A stretch of DNA of 64,000 bases from positions 1 to 64,000 of the forward strand of contig JAGHTO010000021.1 of the NCBI GenBank assembly GCA_018065305.1, read 5' to 3'. The notes below the pieces were generated by a model. It did no database searches and was not told the origin of the DNA. It saw only the letters and a list, made by a program, of their open reading frames with translations. The stretch comes from Candidatus Cacconaster scatequi. GTDB taxonomy: Bacteria > Bacteroidota > Bacteroidia > Bacteroidales > UBA932. Both the position numbers and the translations under genes were made by a program. How positions within the stretch are numbered: the first letter of the stretch is position 1; every line of letters starts with the position of its first letter. Positions 1 through 9,042 of this stretch are shown piece by piece.

Positions 1-905
1 GTGTAATAGGTAGTTGACCATCCACCATAGAGTCCTATCGACGGAGAATACGCGCCGCGAGCGCTCTTGAGGTCAAGCGTGGCGTTCTTCACGCTGAAAG
101 ATGCTATTTGAGCCGAAGGCAGGAAAGACTTCGCAGTCATCTCCAGGCTTGCGGCATCGACACCGCCACACATCGGCTCCTGAACGTTGGCGTCAAGCAC
201 CAGCTCCTCGTCGGCAGGCCAGTACATCACGTCCTTCAGCGTGAGGATGGCATTGTTCTTCTCATTGGTAGTGGAAATCAGCAGATACTCCTTCTGCGCC
301 AGCTCAGACTCCATCTGCACCACATCCGCATGGCCCTTCTGGCCAAGTTCCTCCTGACGCACAGCACGGTCCCTGGCAGTCTTAGCCGTCTCCACCTGAT
401 CGGCCACGACCTGCACCATCTCCGAATAATAAAGCACATTCGCAAACGCCTCCATCGTCGCAAGGCAGATCTGGTCACGCTCCTGCTGCTCCTTGCTGGT
501 CCCCATCTTCACCGACGTAGAAGCCATCCTCAGGTTGTTCACTGCCTGGAATCCGTCAAAGAGCGTGATACCCGCACTCACACCATAACCGTTATGGAAA
601 GTAGTGACATTGTTATAAGTATTGGTCTCAGGGTCAAGGTTGCGGCCATACTGATTGTAGGCGTATGTCTGAGCCGAGAGCGTAGGCGTGAAAGCCTGCA
701 TTATAGCGTGACGGCGCTGCCACTGCTCATCGCTTCGGTCCGCCGCCTGTATCCTCATCTTCGTGGAGTTGCTCACCGCATACTCCATGCAGTCATGCAG
801 AGTCATCGCTGACGCTTTCTGCTCCTGCGCCATTGCGGCGAAGCAGCAGAGTCCTGCAGCAAGAATAACGGAAACCAATGATTTAGGGATGAAAAGGAAG
901 TTCAT
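1..905 (-). CDS. TolC-family outer membrane efflux protein (partial, 3' end outside window)
   Basis: The reverse-strand reading frame starts at the ATG at 905 and runs off the left edge, giving about 301 residues of the N-terminal part. It opens with a signal peptide (hydrophobic run, then AMAQ before the mature start). A TolC-like N-terminal pattern follows (MTLHDCMEYAVSNSTKM) with long helical stretches rich in Gln, Ala and Glu. TolC proteins form the outer-membrane exit duct of tripartite efflux or type I secretion systems; the partner pump genes would lie to the left. A double palindrome sits about 100-140 bp upstream, suggesting a dedicated repressor. The family call is firm; the substrate is unknown. 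Confidence 0.85.
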   Translation of the reverse strand, partial: MNFLFIPKSLVSVILAAGLCCFAAMAQEQKASAMTLHDCMEYAVSNSTKMRIQAADRSDEQWQRRHAIMQAFTPTLSAQTYAYNQYGRNLDPETNTYNNVTTFHNGYGVSAGITLFDGFQAVNNLRMASTSVKMGTSKEQQERDQICLATMEAFANVLYYSEMVQVVADQVETAKTARDRAVRQEELGQKGHADVVQMESELAQKEYLLISTTNEKNNAILTLKDVMYWPADEELVLDANVQEPMCGGVDAASLEMTAKSFLPSAQIASFSVKNATLDLKSARGAYSPSIGLYGGWSTTYY

Positions 906-907
906 GT

Positions 908-923
908 GCAGATTCTAATCTGC
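908..923 (-). promoter_or_regulatory. Hairpin just upstream of the TolC start codon
   Basis: GCAGATT-AG-AATCTGC is a perfect 7-bp inverted repeat that ends 3 nt before the ATG at 905. It falls where a ribosome would bind, so it could mask the start region in the mRNA. No function is demonstrated. Confidence 0.4.
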
Positions 924-1002
924 AAGAACTGTGACATCCACTGTGCCAGAGCATTTAACTCTTTGACTTATAGAACATTGATGAATTAAAGCGAGTATGC
1001 AA

Positions 1003-1043
1003 GTGTAAAGTTTCTTTACAGTGATTGTAAAGAAACTTTACAC
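1003..1043. promoter_or_regulatory. Double palindromic operator upstream of the efflux gene
   Basis: Two palindromes with identical arms (TGTAAAG-N3-CTTTACA) sit at 1004-1020 and 1026-1042, with centres 22 bp apart (about two helical turns). Together they also form one larger 18-bp inverted repeat around a 5-nt centre. There is no T-run on either side, so a protein operator fits better than a terminator. It lies between the stop of the ABC importer gene and the start of the efflux gene, both on the minus strand. A TetR-, MarR- or GntR-like repressor is a guess; no regulator gene is visible nearby. Confidence 0.65.
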
Positions 1044-1052
1044 AGGTCAGAT

Positions 1053-4000
1053 CTACATCAGCACGCAGTGAAGCTTGGTAGTCTGCTCATCGCGGCTGAC
1101 ATTCACCTCGCGGCACATCCCCTTCAAAATTGCAGTCTGAAGAGCATAATCTTCTCCCTCAAGTGTTTCCGCGTCAATGAAACGAGGAACGGAGATTTCG
1201 ACCTCTTTTGTCTTGTTCTTCTCGGAATATGACACTTTCACGGTCGCACCGGAGTCGGTGCCCAGCATCAGCAGACCTTCTTCAACGACCTGGTTGAAAT
1301 GGTAAATGTCCGTGGATGAGAGGTTGTATCTCTTGCAGAAATTGGTGATTCCGCCCATCATCTCATAGTAATCATATTTGCTTGTGCGGATATCATAACG
1401 GTACTCACGAATCCGGTTGATGAAATTGCGCGTCAGTTCCTTCTTCGGATTCTCGAAAATCTCTTGCGGCGTCCCTTCCTCATAAATGAGACCTTCATTC
1501 ATAAAGAACACGCGGTTGCACACTTCCCTGGCGAAACTCATTTCGTGGGTTACGACCAGCATCGTTATGCCTTTGCTGGCAAGTGTCTTCATAACTCCCA
1601 GCACTTCACTGACCATTGTCGGGTCAAGTGCGGACGTGGGCTCATCGAAAAGCAAAATTTCGGGTTCCATCGCAAGCGCCCTGGCAATGGCCACGCGCTG
1701 CTTCTGTCCTCCAGAGAGCTGTTGGGGAACCGCATCCCACTTCTCCGCGAGGCCCACGAGTTCAAGCAGCTCCATTGCCCTGGCCTGCGCTTCCTTGCGG
1801 GTTTTGCCCAAAAGTTTAATAGGACAGAATGTGATGTTGTCCATTATGCTCATCCCGTTGAACAGGTTGAATGACTGGAACACCATAACCATTTTTCTCC
1901 TGAGGCTCGGTACGTCGACACCCGGATCCATTATGTTGCATCCGTCTATCTCGATACGGCCTTCTGTGGGTTGTTCAAGCAGATTCAGGCACCGGAGGAA
2001 AGTACTTTTTCCCGTACCGGACGGACCGATTATGCTTATCACCTCCCCTTTCCGAATCTCAGCATTGACATCCTTCAGGACACATACTCCGTCGCTGTAT
2101 GTTTTCTTGAGATGTGAGACACGAATGATGACATCCGAGTCTGTTCCGGCAGCCCGGACTTCCGTTTCGGGAGACTTCCTGCGACAGCGAGGTGCAATAT
2201 ACAGAGCCGCTCCGGAAAGAATAATGGCCGACAGTACGGCAATTATCCAGACAGGGATGCCTTCTGATCCATCGTCCATACCCGGTTTCTTTATCAATGC
2301 CACCACCTTGCTTTCATAAAAAGGAATCTGTCGGATTACTCTCTGCCTCTCCTCCGTGACGTTGATTATTCCGATGGCAGCATCTGCTCTTTCCGCAATA
2401 AGGCTCGGAATTATTCCGCCGAAATCCATAATTGAAAATTCAATTGGTCTGCCGATATGGAGAGCAAAGTGGCGCATCAATTCGAGTTCAAATCCGTCGG
2501 GGATGCCGTTGAGCATCAAATTCATCGGAGGTGAACCCAGTATTGTCGCAACTTTCAGAACAGGGCCGTTGGCAATCCCTTTCAGCTCCTTGTGCGCTTC
2601 AAGTAAGTCTCCCCTGAACCATCGGTCATACATATCTTCATACTCGGAAGTCTGTTTGAATTCATTGATGAATTTTTCAAACTGGGCCGAAAGATAGTCG
2701 TCGTCCAGCCGGAAGCAGGCTGCAACCGGCATCGGATCCATATCTGAAGAGATGGTATCCAACTCCGGGTATTCCCGCAACGGTATGATGGCGTTGACAT
2801 TATCCAGATAATAAGCCGCTATGTACCCCGAACGCAGTGCGGTAATTCCGTCAACGTCATTGTTGAACGATTTGGCGTTGGCCATTCCGTACTTTTTGAA
2901 AAGATGTGTTTCGGTGATTGTTCCAAGGAGCGACCCGACCTTTTCGTCTGCCAAATCTTCTTCACATCTGATAGCAGTTTTCTTTTCCTGCGATTTTCTG
3001 ACAAGAACATATGAACGGCTCGCATAATAGGGTATCTGGATAATCATTTTCTGCCGTTCCTCAGTTACATTGATGCTGGATAATGCGGCATCTATCTTGT
3101 TGGATATCAGAGCAGGAATAACAGCACTGAAATCCATTATCACAAACTCTACAGGTCTTTTTGCATAGAGGGCGAACCGTCGCATCAGTTCAATCTCATA
3201 GCCGTCCAGTTCTCCATTTATCATAGAATTAAAGGGTGGAAGCGTGCCCAGCACAGCCACTTTGAAAGACTTTCCGGATTTAACTGCAGGCACGTCCCTG
3301 TGTTTGACCGAATCATTGACATTCATCCAGCGCCCCTGCATATCCCTGTTCTCGCCCGTTTTGTCCAGGAGTTCGATGAAACCCTTGAACTGCTGGGAGA
3401 GTTCCCTGTTTTCGAAGCTGAAGCATACGGCAATCGGACTGGCCGGAATACTGGTAGGAATTGTGTCCAGTTCGGGATAAAGCATCAAGGGTTCGAAAAT
3501 GAACGAATCATCTATGTAGAAGCCGTCGGATTTGCCACGCAGCACCGACTCTATGCAATCGATGGTTGTGTTGAATGACAATACATTGTCCACTCCCCTT
3601 TTACTGTGGACGTAATTTTCCTGAGTAGAACCGAGAAGGACCGATACGGGCCTTCCGTCCAAATCCTCTTCGGTCGTGATTCCGTCTGATGCTTTTTTGT
3701 CGGATTTGCCGCACGAAGTGACAACCAGCAATGCCGCAAGAAGCGGCAGTGCGATTTTGCGGCTGCGCGGTCTCGACAGGAATTTCAGCAGAAGTCCTAT
3801 CAGCCAGGCGATTATGAAATACACGACAGCCACGAGAATCAAAGGCAGAAAGGCCTCGAAGGTTCTTGCACGGATGATATCCGAGGCTTTTGTCATATCC
3901 ATCACAGCGATGTATCCGACAATGGAAGTGCTTTTCAGAAGACTTATCACCTCTCCCTGATATACGGGTATCATACTCCTTACAGCCTGCGGGAGCACTA

Positions 4001-4442
4001 TGTAAAAGAAGGTCTGTGTCTTTGAAAGACCGAGAGAGAGGCCGGCCTCGGTCTGTCCCCTGTCTATCCCTTCTATCGCAGTACGCAGCATCTCGCATAT
4101 ATAAGCCGCAGTGTTCATCGCGAAGGTCAGTATGGCTACGACAACACCGGAAGCATTTACGGGAGCGAAGATGACATAATACATTATCATAAGCATAACC
4201 AGGACCGGTGTACCGCGCATAATGTCAATATACACGGTAGCAATGCAGCGAAGCCATTTGTGCCTGTTCATCCTCATCCAGCAGATACAGCCACCCAGCA
4301 GAGTACCCAATAGAACCGCAAAAAAGGTTATTATCAACGTGGTCTTCAACCCGTCGACAATATGCATATATCTGTCTTCCACAATGAAATTATTGTAGAA
4401 AGACTCGGTTATTCCGCTTATTACGCTGATGAAATTTCCCAT
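1053..4442 (-). CDS. Single-chain amino-acid ABC importer: permease, two solute-binding units, ATPase, extra C-terminal domain
   Basis: About 1,129 residues. Residues 1-225 are a HisM/GlnP-type permease (EAA-like loop: [23 protein letters not shown]). A further hydrophobic stretch ending LVVTSC looks like a lipobox. Residues about 254-720 hold two SBP_bac_3-like units, each in C-half then N-half order. A membrane segment (about 730-750) leads to an ABC ATPase at about 771-1012, with Walker [10 protein letters not shown], signature [10 protein letters not shown] and Walker B ILLFDEP. About 110 C-terminal residues resemble a degenerate anti-sigma-type HATPase. The start at 4442 is preferred because an in-frame codon at 4466 overlaps the TATTTTTG promoter box. 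A polar amino acid such as glutamine is the likely substrate, by family. Confidence 0.85.
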   Translation of the reverse strand: MGNFISVISGITESFYNNFIVEDRYMHIVDGLKTTLIITFFAVLLGTLLGGCICWMRMNRHKWLRCIATVYIDIMRGTPVLVMLMIMYYVIFAPVNASGVVVAILTFAMNTAAYICEMLRTAIEGIDRGQTEAGLSLGLSKTQTFFYIVLPQAVRSMIPVYQGEVISLLKSTSIVGYIAVMDMTKASDIIRARTFEAFLPLILVAVVYFIIAWLIGLLLKFLSRPRSRKIALPLLAALLVVTSCGKSDKKASDGITTEEDLDGRPVSVLLGSTQENYVHSKRGVDNVLSFNTTIDCIESVLRGKSDGFYIDDSFIFEPLMLYPELDTIPTSIPASPIAVCFSFENRELSQQFKGFIELLDKTGENRDMQGRWMNVNDSVKHRDVPAVKSGKSFKVAVLGTLPPFNSMINGELDGYEIELMRRFALYAKRPVEFVIMDFSAVIPALISNKIDAALSSINVTEERQKMIIQIPYYASRSYVLVRKSQEKKTAIRCEEDLADEKVGSLLGTITETHLFKKYGMANAKSFNNDVDGITALRSGYIAAYYLDNVNAIIPLREYPELDTISSDMDPMPVAACFRLDDDYLSAQFEKFINEFKQTSEYEDMYDRWFRGDLLEAHKELKGIANGPVLKVATILGSPPMNLMLNGIPDGFELELMRHFALHIGRPIEFSIMDFGGIIPSLIAERADAAIGIINVTEERQRVIRQIPFYESKVVALIKKPGMDDGSEGIPVWIIAVLSAIILSGAALYIAPRCRRKSPETEVRAAGTDSDVIIRVSHLKKTYSDGVCVLKDVNAEIRKGEVISIIGPSGTGKSTFLRCLNLLEQPTEGRIEIDGCNIMDPGVDVPSLRRKMVMVFQSFNLFNGMSIMDNITFCPIKLLGKTRKEAQARAMELLELVGLAEKWDAVPQQLSGGQKQRVAIARALAMEPEILLFDEPTSALDPTMVSEVLGVMKTLASKGITMLVVTHEMSFAREVCNRVFFMNEGLIYEEGTPQEIFENPKKELTRNFINRIREYRYDIRTSKYDYYEMMGGITNFCKRYNLSSTDIYHFNQVVEEGLLMLGTDSGATVKVSYSEKNKTKEVEISVPRFIDAETLEGEDYALQTAILKGMCREVNVSRDEQTTKLHCVLM

Positions 4443-4463
4443 AATGTAATAAGATTTAATGCA

Positions 4464-4471
4464 CAAAAATA
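4464..4471 (-). promoter_or_regulatory. Promoter -7 box of the single-chain ABC importer
   Basis: TATTTTTG on the minus strand matches the Bacteroidetes -7 consensus TAnnTTTG and would give a leader of about 18 nt before the ATG at 4442. No clear -33 element is seen. Confidence 0.5.
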
Positions 4472-4475
4472 CTCA

Positions 4476-5645
4476 TTATTCCGCGAAAACGCGCTTGACC
4501 GCTTCCAGATAGCCGTAGCCATAGAGATTGTCGGGTTGCAGATAACTGGTTTCAGTCCATTCGTTCCAACTGTTGATGGTAATGAGAGGGTGAAGTTTCG
4601 GGCGGGCATCCACATACTCCTTCGCCTTTCTCAAGGCATACTCGAAATTTTCCGGAGTATTGTCCCTGACGACGGCACTCTCCTTCATACGGGGGCTGTT
4701 GTCCCATCCGATAGAGACGTGGGGATAATAGGGCATCGTGAAATCCTTCTCCAGCCTCCCCCACTCCGAAACAGCCTGTTCTACAATGTGAAGATACTCA
4801 TCATTCATATTGAGATAATGGCAGAACTGATAATGGGACGAGCTGTTGAAACCGAGTCCCTTCAGGAAGGCATCGTCCGTATTTTCCAACTTATCAGAAT
4901 CGACGCCGCTGTAGTCCCTCATATTCAAAACCCACATCGTGAATTGAAGTTCCAGATCAGGGAAGCCGGCTTTCTTAACCTCACTGCGGAACCAGGCCAG
5001 AGCATCTTTAGTCTCCTCGATGCCGCCGAGACCCTCTATCAGGTTCTTGATTTCATAAATCATAAAGACAGGCTTGCCGTCAATCTTGTAGTATTCCGGC
5101 TGTTTGAAGAACAGTTCGATGTTTCTCCTGCAGATCTTCTCAAACTCCTGCCGGTCCACCTTTCCGGTCCAGATGGTATTGTCTTCCTGAACCCGGGAGA
5201 TTCTGGTGTCCCAGGTATTGTTCACATTGTGGTTCGCCCACATCAGGTAAAATTTCATCTTGTCCCTGTTCCTTGCCTTGAGGAAACCGTTGGTCAGGGT
5301 TGTCTCCATAAAAGGCCTCCCGTCGAACCAATACCAGTCGAATATGAACACATTGATGCCGTGTCCGGCCGCCTGGTCTATTTCCATCTCCATAACGGCG
5401 GGGTCGGCTTCATTGATATATCCCCAGACGGGCGTCCTGTTCCAGTAATGGCCGGGATTACGGCTCTGCATCGTCATAACCGTTTCCCATTCGCCGATAC
5501 CCATCGGCCAGAAGGGACGCAATCTCGGGTCGTCAGCCGCGTATGCGGGATAGAGAAAAGCGGCGACATCATACTTGCGGTTCTGCCCGTACATCGCGGC
5601 GCAGCAAATCAGGAGCAGACCTGTGAACAACAAAAATCTTTTCAT
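4476..5645 (-). CDS. Secreted WbsX/GH99-like glycan-active protein
   Basis: 389 residues from the ATG at 5645, which begins a classic signal peptide (MKRFLLFTGLLLICCAAMYGQ). The mature part has the pattern of the WbsX family (Pfam Glyco_tran_WbsX, related to GH99 endo-mannosidases): an early YPAY, HGINVFIFDWYWFDGRP, the WANH motif and a C-terminal INSWNEW. Members are TIM-barrel proteins predicted to act on glycans. The signal peptide places this one in the periplasm or on the surface. It has its own promoter (TACTTTTG at 5665-5672) and is not clearly in an operon. The exact substrate is unknown. Confidence 0.8.
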   Translation of the reverse strand: MKRFLLFTGLLLICCAAMYGQNRKYDVAAFLYPAYAADDPRLRPFWPMGIGEWETVMTMQSRNPGHYWNRTPVWGYINEADPAVMEMEIDQAAGHGINVFIFDWYWFDGRPFMETTLTNGFLKARNRDKMKFYLMWANHNVNNTWDTRISRVQEDNTIWTGKVDRQEFEKICRRNIELFFKQPEYYKIDGKPVFMIYEIKNLIEGLGGIEETKDALAWFRSEVKKAGFPDLELQFTMWVLNMRDYSGVDSDKLENTDDAFLKGLGFNSSSHYQFCHYLNMNDEYLHIVEQAVSEWGRLEKDFTMPYYPHVSIGWDNSPRMKESAVVRDNTPENFEYALRKAKEYVDARPKLHPLITINSWNEWTETSYLQPDNLYGYGYLEAVKRVFAE

Positions 5646-5664
5646 AACAGTCCGTTTTATGATG

Positions 5665-5672
5665 CAAAAGTA
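5665..5672 (-). promoter_or_regulatory. Promoter -7 box of the WbsX-like gene
   Basis: Minus-strand TACTTTTG, a full match to TAnnTTTG, about 20 nt upstream of the ATG at 5645. Confidence 0.45.
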
Positions 5673-5728
5673 ATCAAAATAAACGCTCGGACCGAACACT
5701 ATTTTATGTCACCGAATGAGGAAGGTGT

Positions 5729-5757
5729 TGCAAATAATATTTTTTTGACTACCTTTG
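5729..5757 (+). promoter_or_regulatory. Promoter of tRNA-Ala
   Basis: TTG at 5729-5731 and TACCTTTG at 5750-5757 are separated by 18 nt, close to the -33/-7 arrangement of Bacteroidetes. The tRNA begins 11 nt after the box. Confidence 0.6.
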
Positions 5758-5767
5758 TGTCGCGAAT

Positions 5768-5840
5768 GGGGTATTAGCTCAGTTGGTAGAGCGTTTGAAT
5801 GGCATTCAAAAGGTCAGGAGTTCGATTCTCCTATGCTCCA
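5768..5840 (+). tRNA. tRNA-Ala (anticodon GGC)
   Basis: A full cloverleaf can be drawn. The acceptor GGGGTAT pairs with ATGCTCC and contains the G3-U70 wobble that identifies alanine tRNAs. The D arm is GCTCAGTTGGTAGAGC, the anticodon stem is TTTGA/TCAAA with loop ATGGCAT (anticodon GGC), and the T arm is AGGAG-TTCGATT-CTCCT. The CCA end is not encoded. A terminator-like hairpin follows. Confidence 0.95.
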
Positions 5841-5851
5841 CGAAGGCGACT

Positions 5852-5887
5852 CCCCTGCTCTGTTTCGAGAGCCAGGGGTTTTTATTT
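5852..5887 (+). terminator. Terminator after tRNA-Ala
   Basis: CCCCTG...CAGGGG hairpin, with inner CTCT/GAGAG pairing, followed by TTTTTATTTT. Confidence 0.75.
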
Positions 5888-5912
5888 TGTCATTCCTTAA
5901 CAACACAATCCT

Positions 5913-6869
5913 ATGAAAGTCAAAGCTCTGTTAATCTCTTTCCTGACAATTGCGATTGCCTTGTCAGGATGCTGCGGCAACAAGACCGCCAATCAGTGTT
6001 GCGATAGCGACGCTCCTCAATTTTCAAAGAAACTTCCCGTCGGCTTGCAGCTTTACAGCGTCCGTACCGATCTTGAGAAAGATTTCTACGGCACTCTGAA
6101 GGCAGTGAAGGAGATGGGATATGCCGGTGTCGAATTTTACGGCGAATATTACGGAAACTCAGTCGTACAGATAAAGAAATGGTGTACGGAACTCGGACTC
6201 ATCCCCTTCTCCAACCACGTTCCCTTCCAGGAGATGATTGACAACATCGACAAGGTGATTGCAGAAAACACTGTACTCGGTGTCCAGTATATCGTATTCC
6301 CCTATATGGATGAGGCCAGCCGTCCCGGTGTCGATCCCGAGCAGTTCAAGAAGACTGTCGCCAAAATCGGTGAAATCGGCGGAAAGGTCAAGCAGGCCGG
6401 TTTCCAACTCCTCTATCACAACCACGATTTTGAATTCGTAAATATGGGCAACGGCTCTCTGGGATATGATTATATCTTCAGCAGCAATGACAGAAGCAAC
6501 CTGCAGAATGAGATTGACGTCTGTTGGGTTGACTATGCCGGTCAGAATCCCGCAGAATACCTTGCCAAATACAAAGGCGGCATTCCCGTGGTTCATCTGA
6601 AGGATTACAAGCTTGAAGGCAAGCTCTCCTCAGCCCCTTACGCCCTTATCGGCATATCTACTGACAATTCAATGAAGGATGACGGCGGATGGTTCGAATA
6701 CCGTCCCATCGGAATGGGCCAGGTCGACATTCCCGCTGTAATCAAATCCGCTCTTGAGAATGGTGCAAACTGGCTGTGCGTTGAGCAGGACGAGCCTTGT
6801 GAGGGACTTACCCGTCTCGAAGGCGTTGCAAAGAGCGTCGGATATCTCAGGTCTCTGGATTTGATGTAG
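5913..6869 (+). CDS. Lipoprotein sugar phosphate isomerase/epimerase-like TIM-barrel protein
   Basis: 318 residues. The first 20 residues end in the lipobox ALSGC, so the protein should be a lipoprotein. The rest matches the xylose-isomerase-like TIM barrel family (PF01261): QLYSVR near the start, GYAGVEFYG, the metal-site-like YHNHDFEF and HLKDY. Members isomerise or epimerise sugars, or act on related carbohydrate intermediates. Export suggests action on glycans outside the cytoplasm. The gene follows the tRNA terminator and no strong promoter box is seen in the short gap. Confidence 0.85.
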   Translation: MKVKALLISFLTIAIALSGCCGNKTANQCCDSDAPQFSKKLPVGLQLYSVRTDLEKDFYGTLKAVKEMGYAGVEFYGEYYGNSVVQIKKWCTELGLIPFSNHVPFQEMIDNIDKVIAENTVLGVQYIVFPYMDEASRPGVDPEQFKKTVAKIGEIGGKVKQAGFQLLYHNHDFEFVNMGNGSLGYDYIFSSNDRSNLQNEIDVCWVDYAGQNPAEYLAKYKGGIPVVHLKDYKLEGKLSSAPYALIGISTDNSMKDDGGWFEYRPIGMGQVDIPAVIKSALENGANWLCVEQDEPCEGLTRLEGVAKSVGYLRSLDLM

Positions 6870-6876
6870 CTCCCCT

Positions 6877-8325
6877 CTATTGCGGGAAAGGGGCTATCTT
6901 CGTCACCCAGAAGAATCCGAAGATTATTCCGGTTACGCCGATGATTATGCCTACTTTCGCCATATCGTGCGTCTTCACCAGTCCGGTTGATGAGGCCATT
7001 GCATTTGAAGGGGTCGATATGGGTAGGCACATCGCAAGGGAAGCGCACATTGCCACAAAGACTGAAAGGGCTTTCTGCCCACCGAATGCCGCAAAAGAAT
7101 CGGCGTTTGGTGACTGCAGGAGGCCCTTTCCCAATGCCACCATTATAGGTATCAAAAGTGCGGCTGTCGCGGAATTGCTTATGAAGTTGCTCAGACAGTA
7201 GCAGATCAGGCAGGCTCCGGCGAAGACGAAAATGACTTTCATTGAAGCGAAGTCTATGCTGTCCACCAGCGCTTTGGCAAGCCCAGTGTCATTCATTGCA
7301 TAGCCCAGGGCGAATCCTCCGGCCACAAGCCAGAGTATGCTCCACTTGATTTGCTTCATATCATCAGCCGTAAAGACCCCCGTGGCGGTATATACGGCTA
7401 TCGGGACAAGGGCCACTACGTATGAGCTGAGCCCGTGTAGATTCTCCGTCATCCACAATAAAATTGTCAGACCGAACGTGCTCCACGCGACATAGTCCCT
7501 CCAGCTCTTTTGACGCGATACCTTCGGGATCTCTATTCCTATTTCCTTTGTCTTGAAGGGAAATAAGAACGTAAGGAGCATCCAGGCGAAAAGAATCATC
7601 ACGATTACGAAAGGAATCATCCTGACCGCCCATTCGGCGAACTGTATTGAAATTCCGTTGTTGTCAAGGACACCGACCGCAGTGGCATTCGGAGGAGTGC
7701 CTATGGGAGTGCCTATCCCGCCGATATTGGCCGCCAGAGGAATGGCCAGAGCAAGGCCTGTCCTCCCTTTTTCATTTTCCGGCAATGTCGAGAGCACCGG
7801 TGCCAGAAAAGTCAGAAACACCGCAGCGGTTGCAGTGTCACTCATAAACATCGAGAAAGTGGCAATCACGCAGAGCAAACCGAGAAGCACTGACTTTGGG
7901 TTTTTCCCGAAAGGTTTCAGAAGAATCCGGGCCAATCTCACGTCCATTCCATATTTGGAAGAGACGGCAGCAAGGACAAATCCTCCGAGAAACAGCATTA
8001 CCACAGGATCGGAGAATGCACGCATCAGCTCTTTGGCAGGGACAAAGACGCTGTCATCCCCCGGTTGCATCGCAAATGAGAGTCCCTTGTCGGAGATTGT
8101 CAGAAGGGAGACGACTATCACAATCAGGGAGGTCACCCAATTGGGGACAATCTCGAAAATCCACATCAGGGCCGCGAATGCGAAAATCGCGACAGTCCTC
8201 TGCTGGGTGACGGTGATGACATTTCCCAAATTTCCGAAAAAAGTGTGCGGAGCACACCAGAGCACGACAGTGACAATCAAAACTATCGGCAGGAATATGC
8301 AATATTTGACATTGAACCGTTTCAT
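6877..8325 (-). CDS. DASS-family (SLC13) anion:sodium symporter
   Basis: 482 residues from the ATG at 8325. An in-frame upstream start at 8346 is less likely given its position relative to the promoter box. The protein is almost entirely transmembrane helices. It carries the paired SNT-like motifs of the divalent anion:Na+ symporter family: MSDTATAAVFLTFLAP in the first half and ISNSATAALLIPI in the second. Family members take up succinate, fumarate, malate or sulfate with sodium. In this sodium-rich neighbourhood a dicarboxylate substrate is plausible but not shown. Confidence 0.9.
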   Translation of the reverse strand: MKRFNVKYCIFLPIVLIVTVVLWCAPHTFFGNLGNVITVTQQRTVAIFAFAALMWIFEIVPNWVTSLIVIVVSLLTISDKGLSFAMQPGDDSVFVPAKELMRAFSDPVVMLFLGGFVLAAVSSKYGMDVRLARILLKPFGKNPKSVLLGLLCVIATFSMFMSDTATAAVFLTFLAPVLSTLPENEKGRTGLALAIPLAANIGGIGTPIGTPPNATAVGVLDNNGISIQFAEWAVRMIPFVIVMILFAWMLLTFLFPFKTKEIGIEIPKVSRQKSWRDYVAWSTFGLTILLWMTENLHGLSSYVVALVPIAVYTATGVFTADDMKQIKWSILWLVAGGFALGYAMNDTGLAKALVDSIDFASMKVIFVFAGACLICYCLSNFISNSATAALLIPIMVALGKGLLQSPNADSFAAFGGQKALSVFVAMCASLAMCLPISTPSNAMASSTGLVKTHDMAKVGIIIGVTGIIFGFFWVTKIAPFPQ

Positions 8326-8358
8326 GTCTGCAAAATAACAACACAAATCCGCTTAAAA

Positions 8359-8366
8359 CAAAAATA
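8359..8366 (-). promoter_or_regulatory. Promoter -7 box of the DASS carrier
   Basis: Minus-strand TATTTTTG, about 33 nt upstream of the ATG at 8325, divergent from the V-ATPase promoter. Confidence 0.5.
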
Positions 8367-8367
8367 A

Positions 8368-8399
8368 TTTGAGAGTTTCAGGGTTTTTAAGTAACTTCG
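8368..8399 (+). promoter_or_regulatory. Promoter of the V-ATPase operon
   Basis: TTTG (8368-8371), a 20-nt spacer, then TAACTTCG (8392-8399), one mismatch from TAnnTTTG. The leader to the ATG at 8428 is about 25 nt. Confidence 0.6.
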
Positions 8400-8427
8400 C
8401 AAAGATTAAAAAAGATAAAAATCGATT

Positions 8428-9042
8428 ATGTCAAACAAACTACAGGAACTCACTGACAAGCTTTATCAGGAAGGCTTGTCGAAGGGCAGACAGGATGGTC
8501 AGCAACTTGTCGACAAGGCCAAGGAAGAGGCTGCGGCATTGATTGAGGCAGCAAAAAAAGAAGCCGCTGCAATAGTGGATGCTGCAACCAAGGAAGCACA
8601 GCAGCTTAAGGTAAAGACAGAAAGCGACTTGAAGATGGCTTCTGTACAGACAATCGCGAAAGTCAGGCAGCAGGTTGAGAACTCTGTCATCACCAAGGCT
8701 GTCGCCGAACCTGTCAAGAACGCTTTTGCGGATCAGGCTTTCATAAGGGAGATACTCTCCACTGTCGTGAAATCCTTCAACGCCTCGAACCCGGAGAGTG
8801 CCTGCCTTGACGTCATTCTTCCCGAGAAAGTCAGGAAGGAACTTGGGGAAAAAGCGGCATCACAGATAATTGCAGAACTCGGAAAGGGTCTTGAGGTGTC
8901 ATTCTCCAAAAAGATTGAGTCCGGATTCAAGATCGGGCCGAAGGAAGGCGGATACCAGATAAGTTTTTCCGGCGAGGATTTCGCGGAGATGTTCAGTGAA
9001 TATCTCAGACCCGCCGCCCGCAAAATCCTGTTCGGAGAATAA
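8428..9042 (+). CDS. ntpE: V-type ATP synthase subunit E
   Basis: 204 residues with a long Ala/Lys/Glu-rich N-terminal helix (coiled coil, about residues 10-80) and a compact C-terminal domain. This is the build of the E subunit, which forms the peripheral stalk linking the V1 head to the membrane stator. First gene of a seven-gene operon; its stop overlaps the next start by one base (TAATG). No separate subunit G is seen, although G is normally the partner helix of E. Confidence 0.9.
   Translation: MSNKLQELTDKLYQEGLSKGRQDGQQLVDKAKEEAAALIEAAKKEAAAIVDAATKEAQQLKVKTESDLKMASVQTIAKVRQQVENSVITKAVAEPVKNAFADQAFIREILSTVVKSFNASNPESACLDVILPEKVRKELGEKAASQIIAELGKGLEVSFSKKIESGFKIGPKEGGYQISFSGEDFAEMFSEYLRPAARKILFGE

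Noticed and set aside
108..812. Plus-strand open frame of 234 codons opposite the TolC gene
   Set aside because: Arg/His/Leu-rich translation without domain features, antisense to a clear TolC frame with signal peptide.
4362..5777. Plus-strand open frame of 471 codons opposite the WbsX-like gene
   Set aside because: Antisense to a well-supported secreted protein; it crosses the promoter and enters the tRNA.
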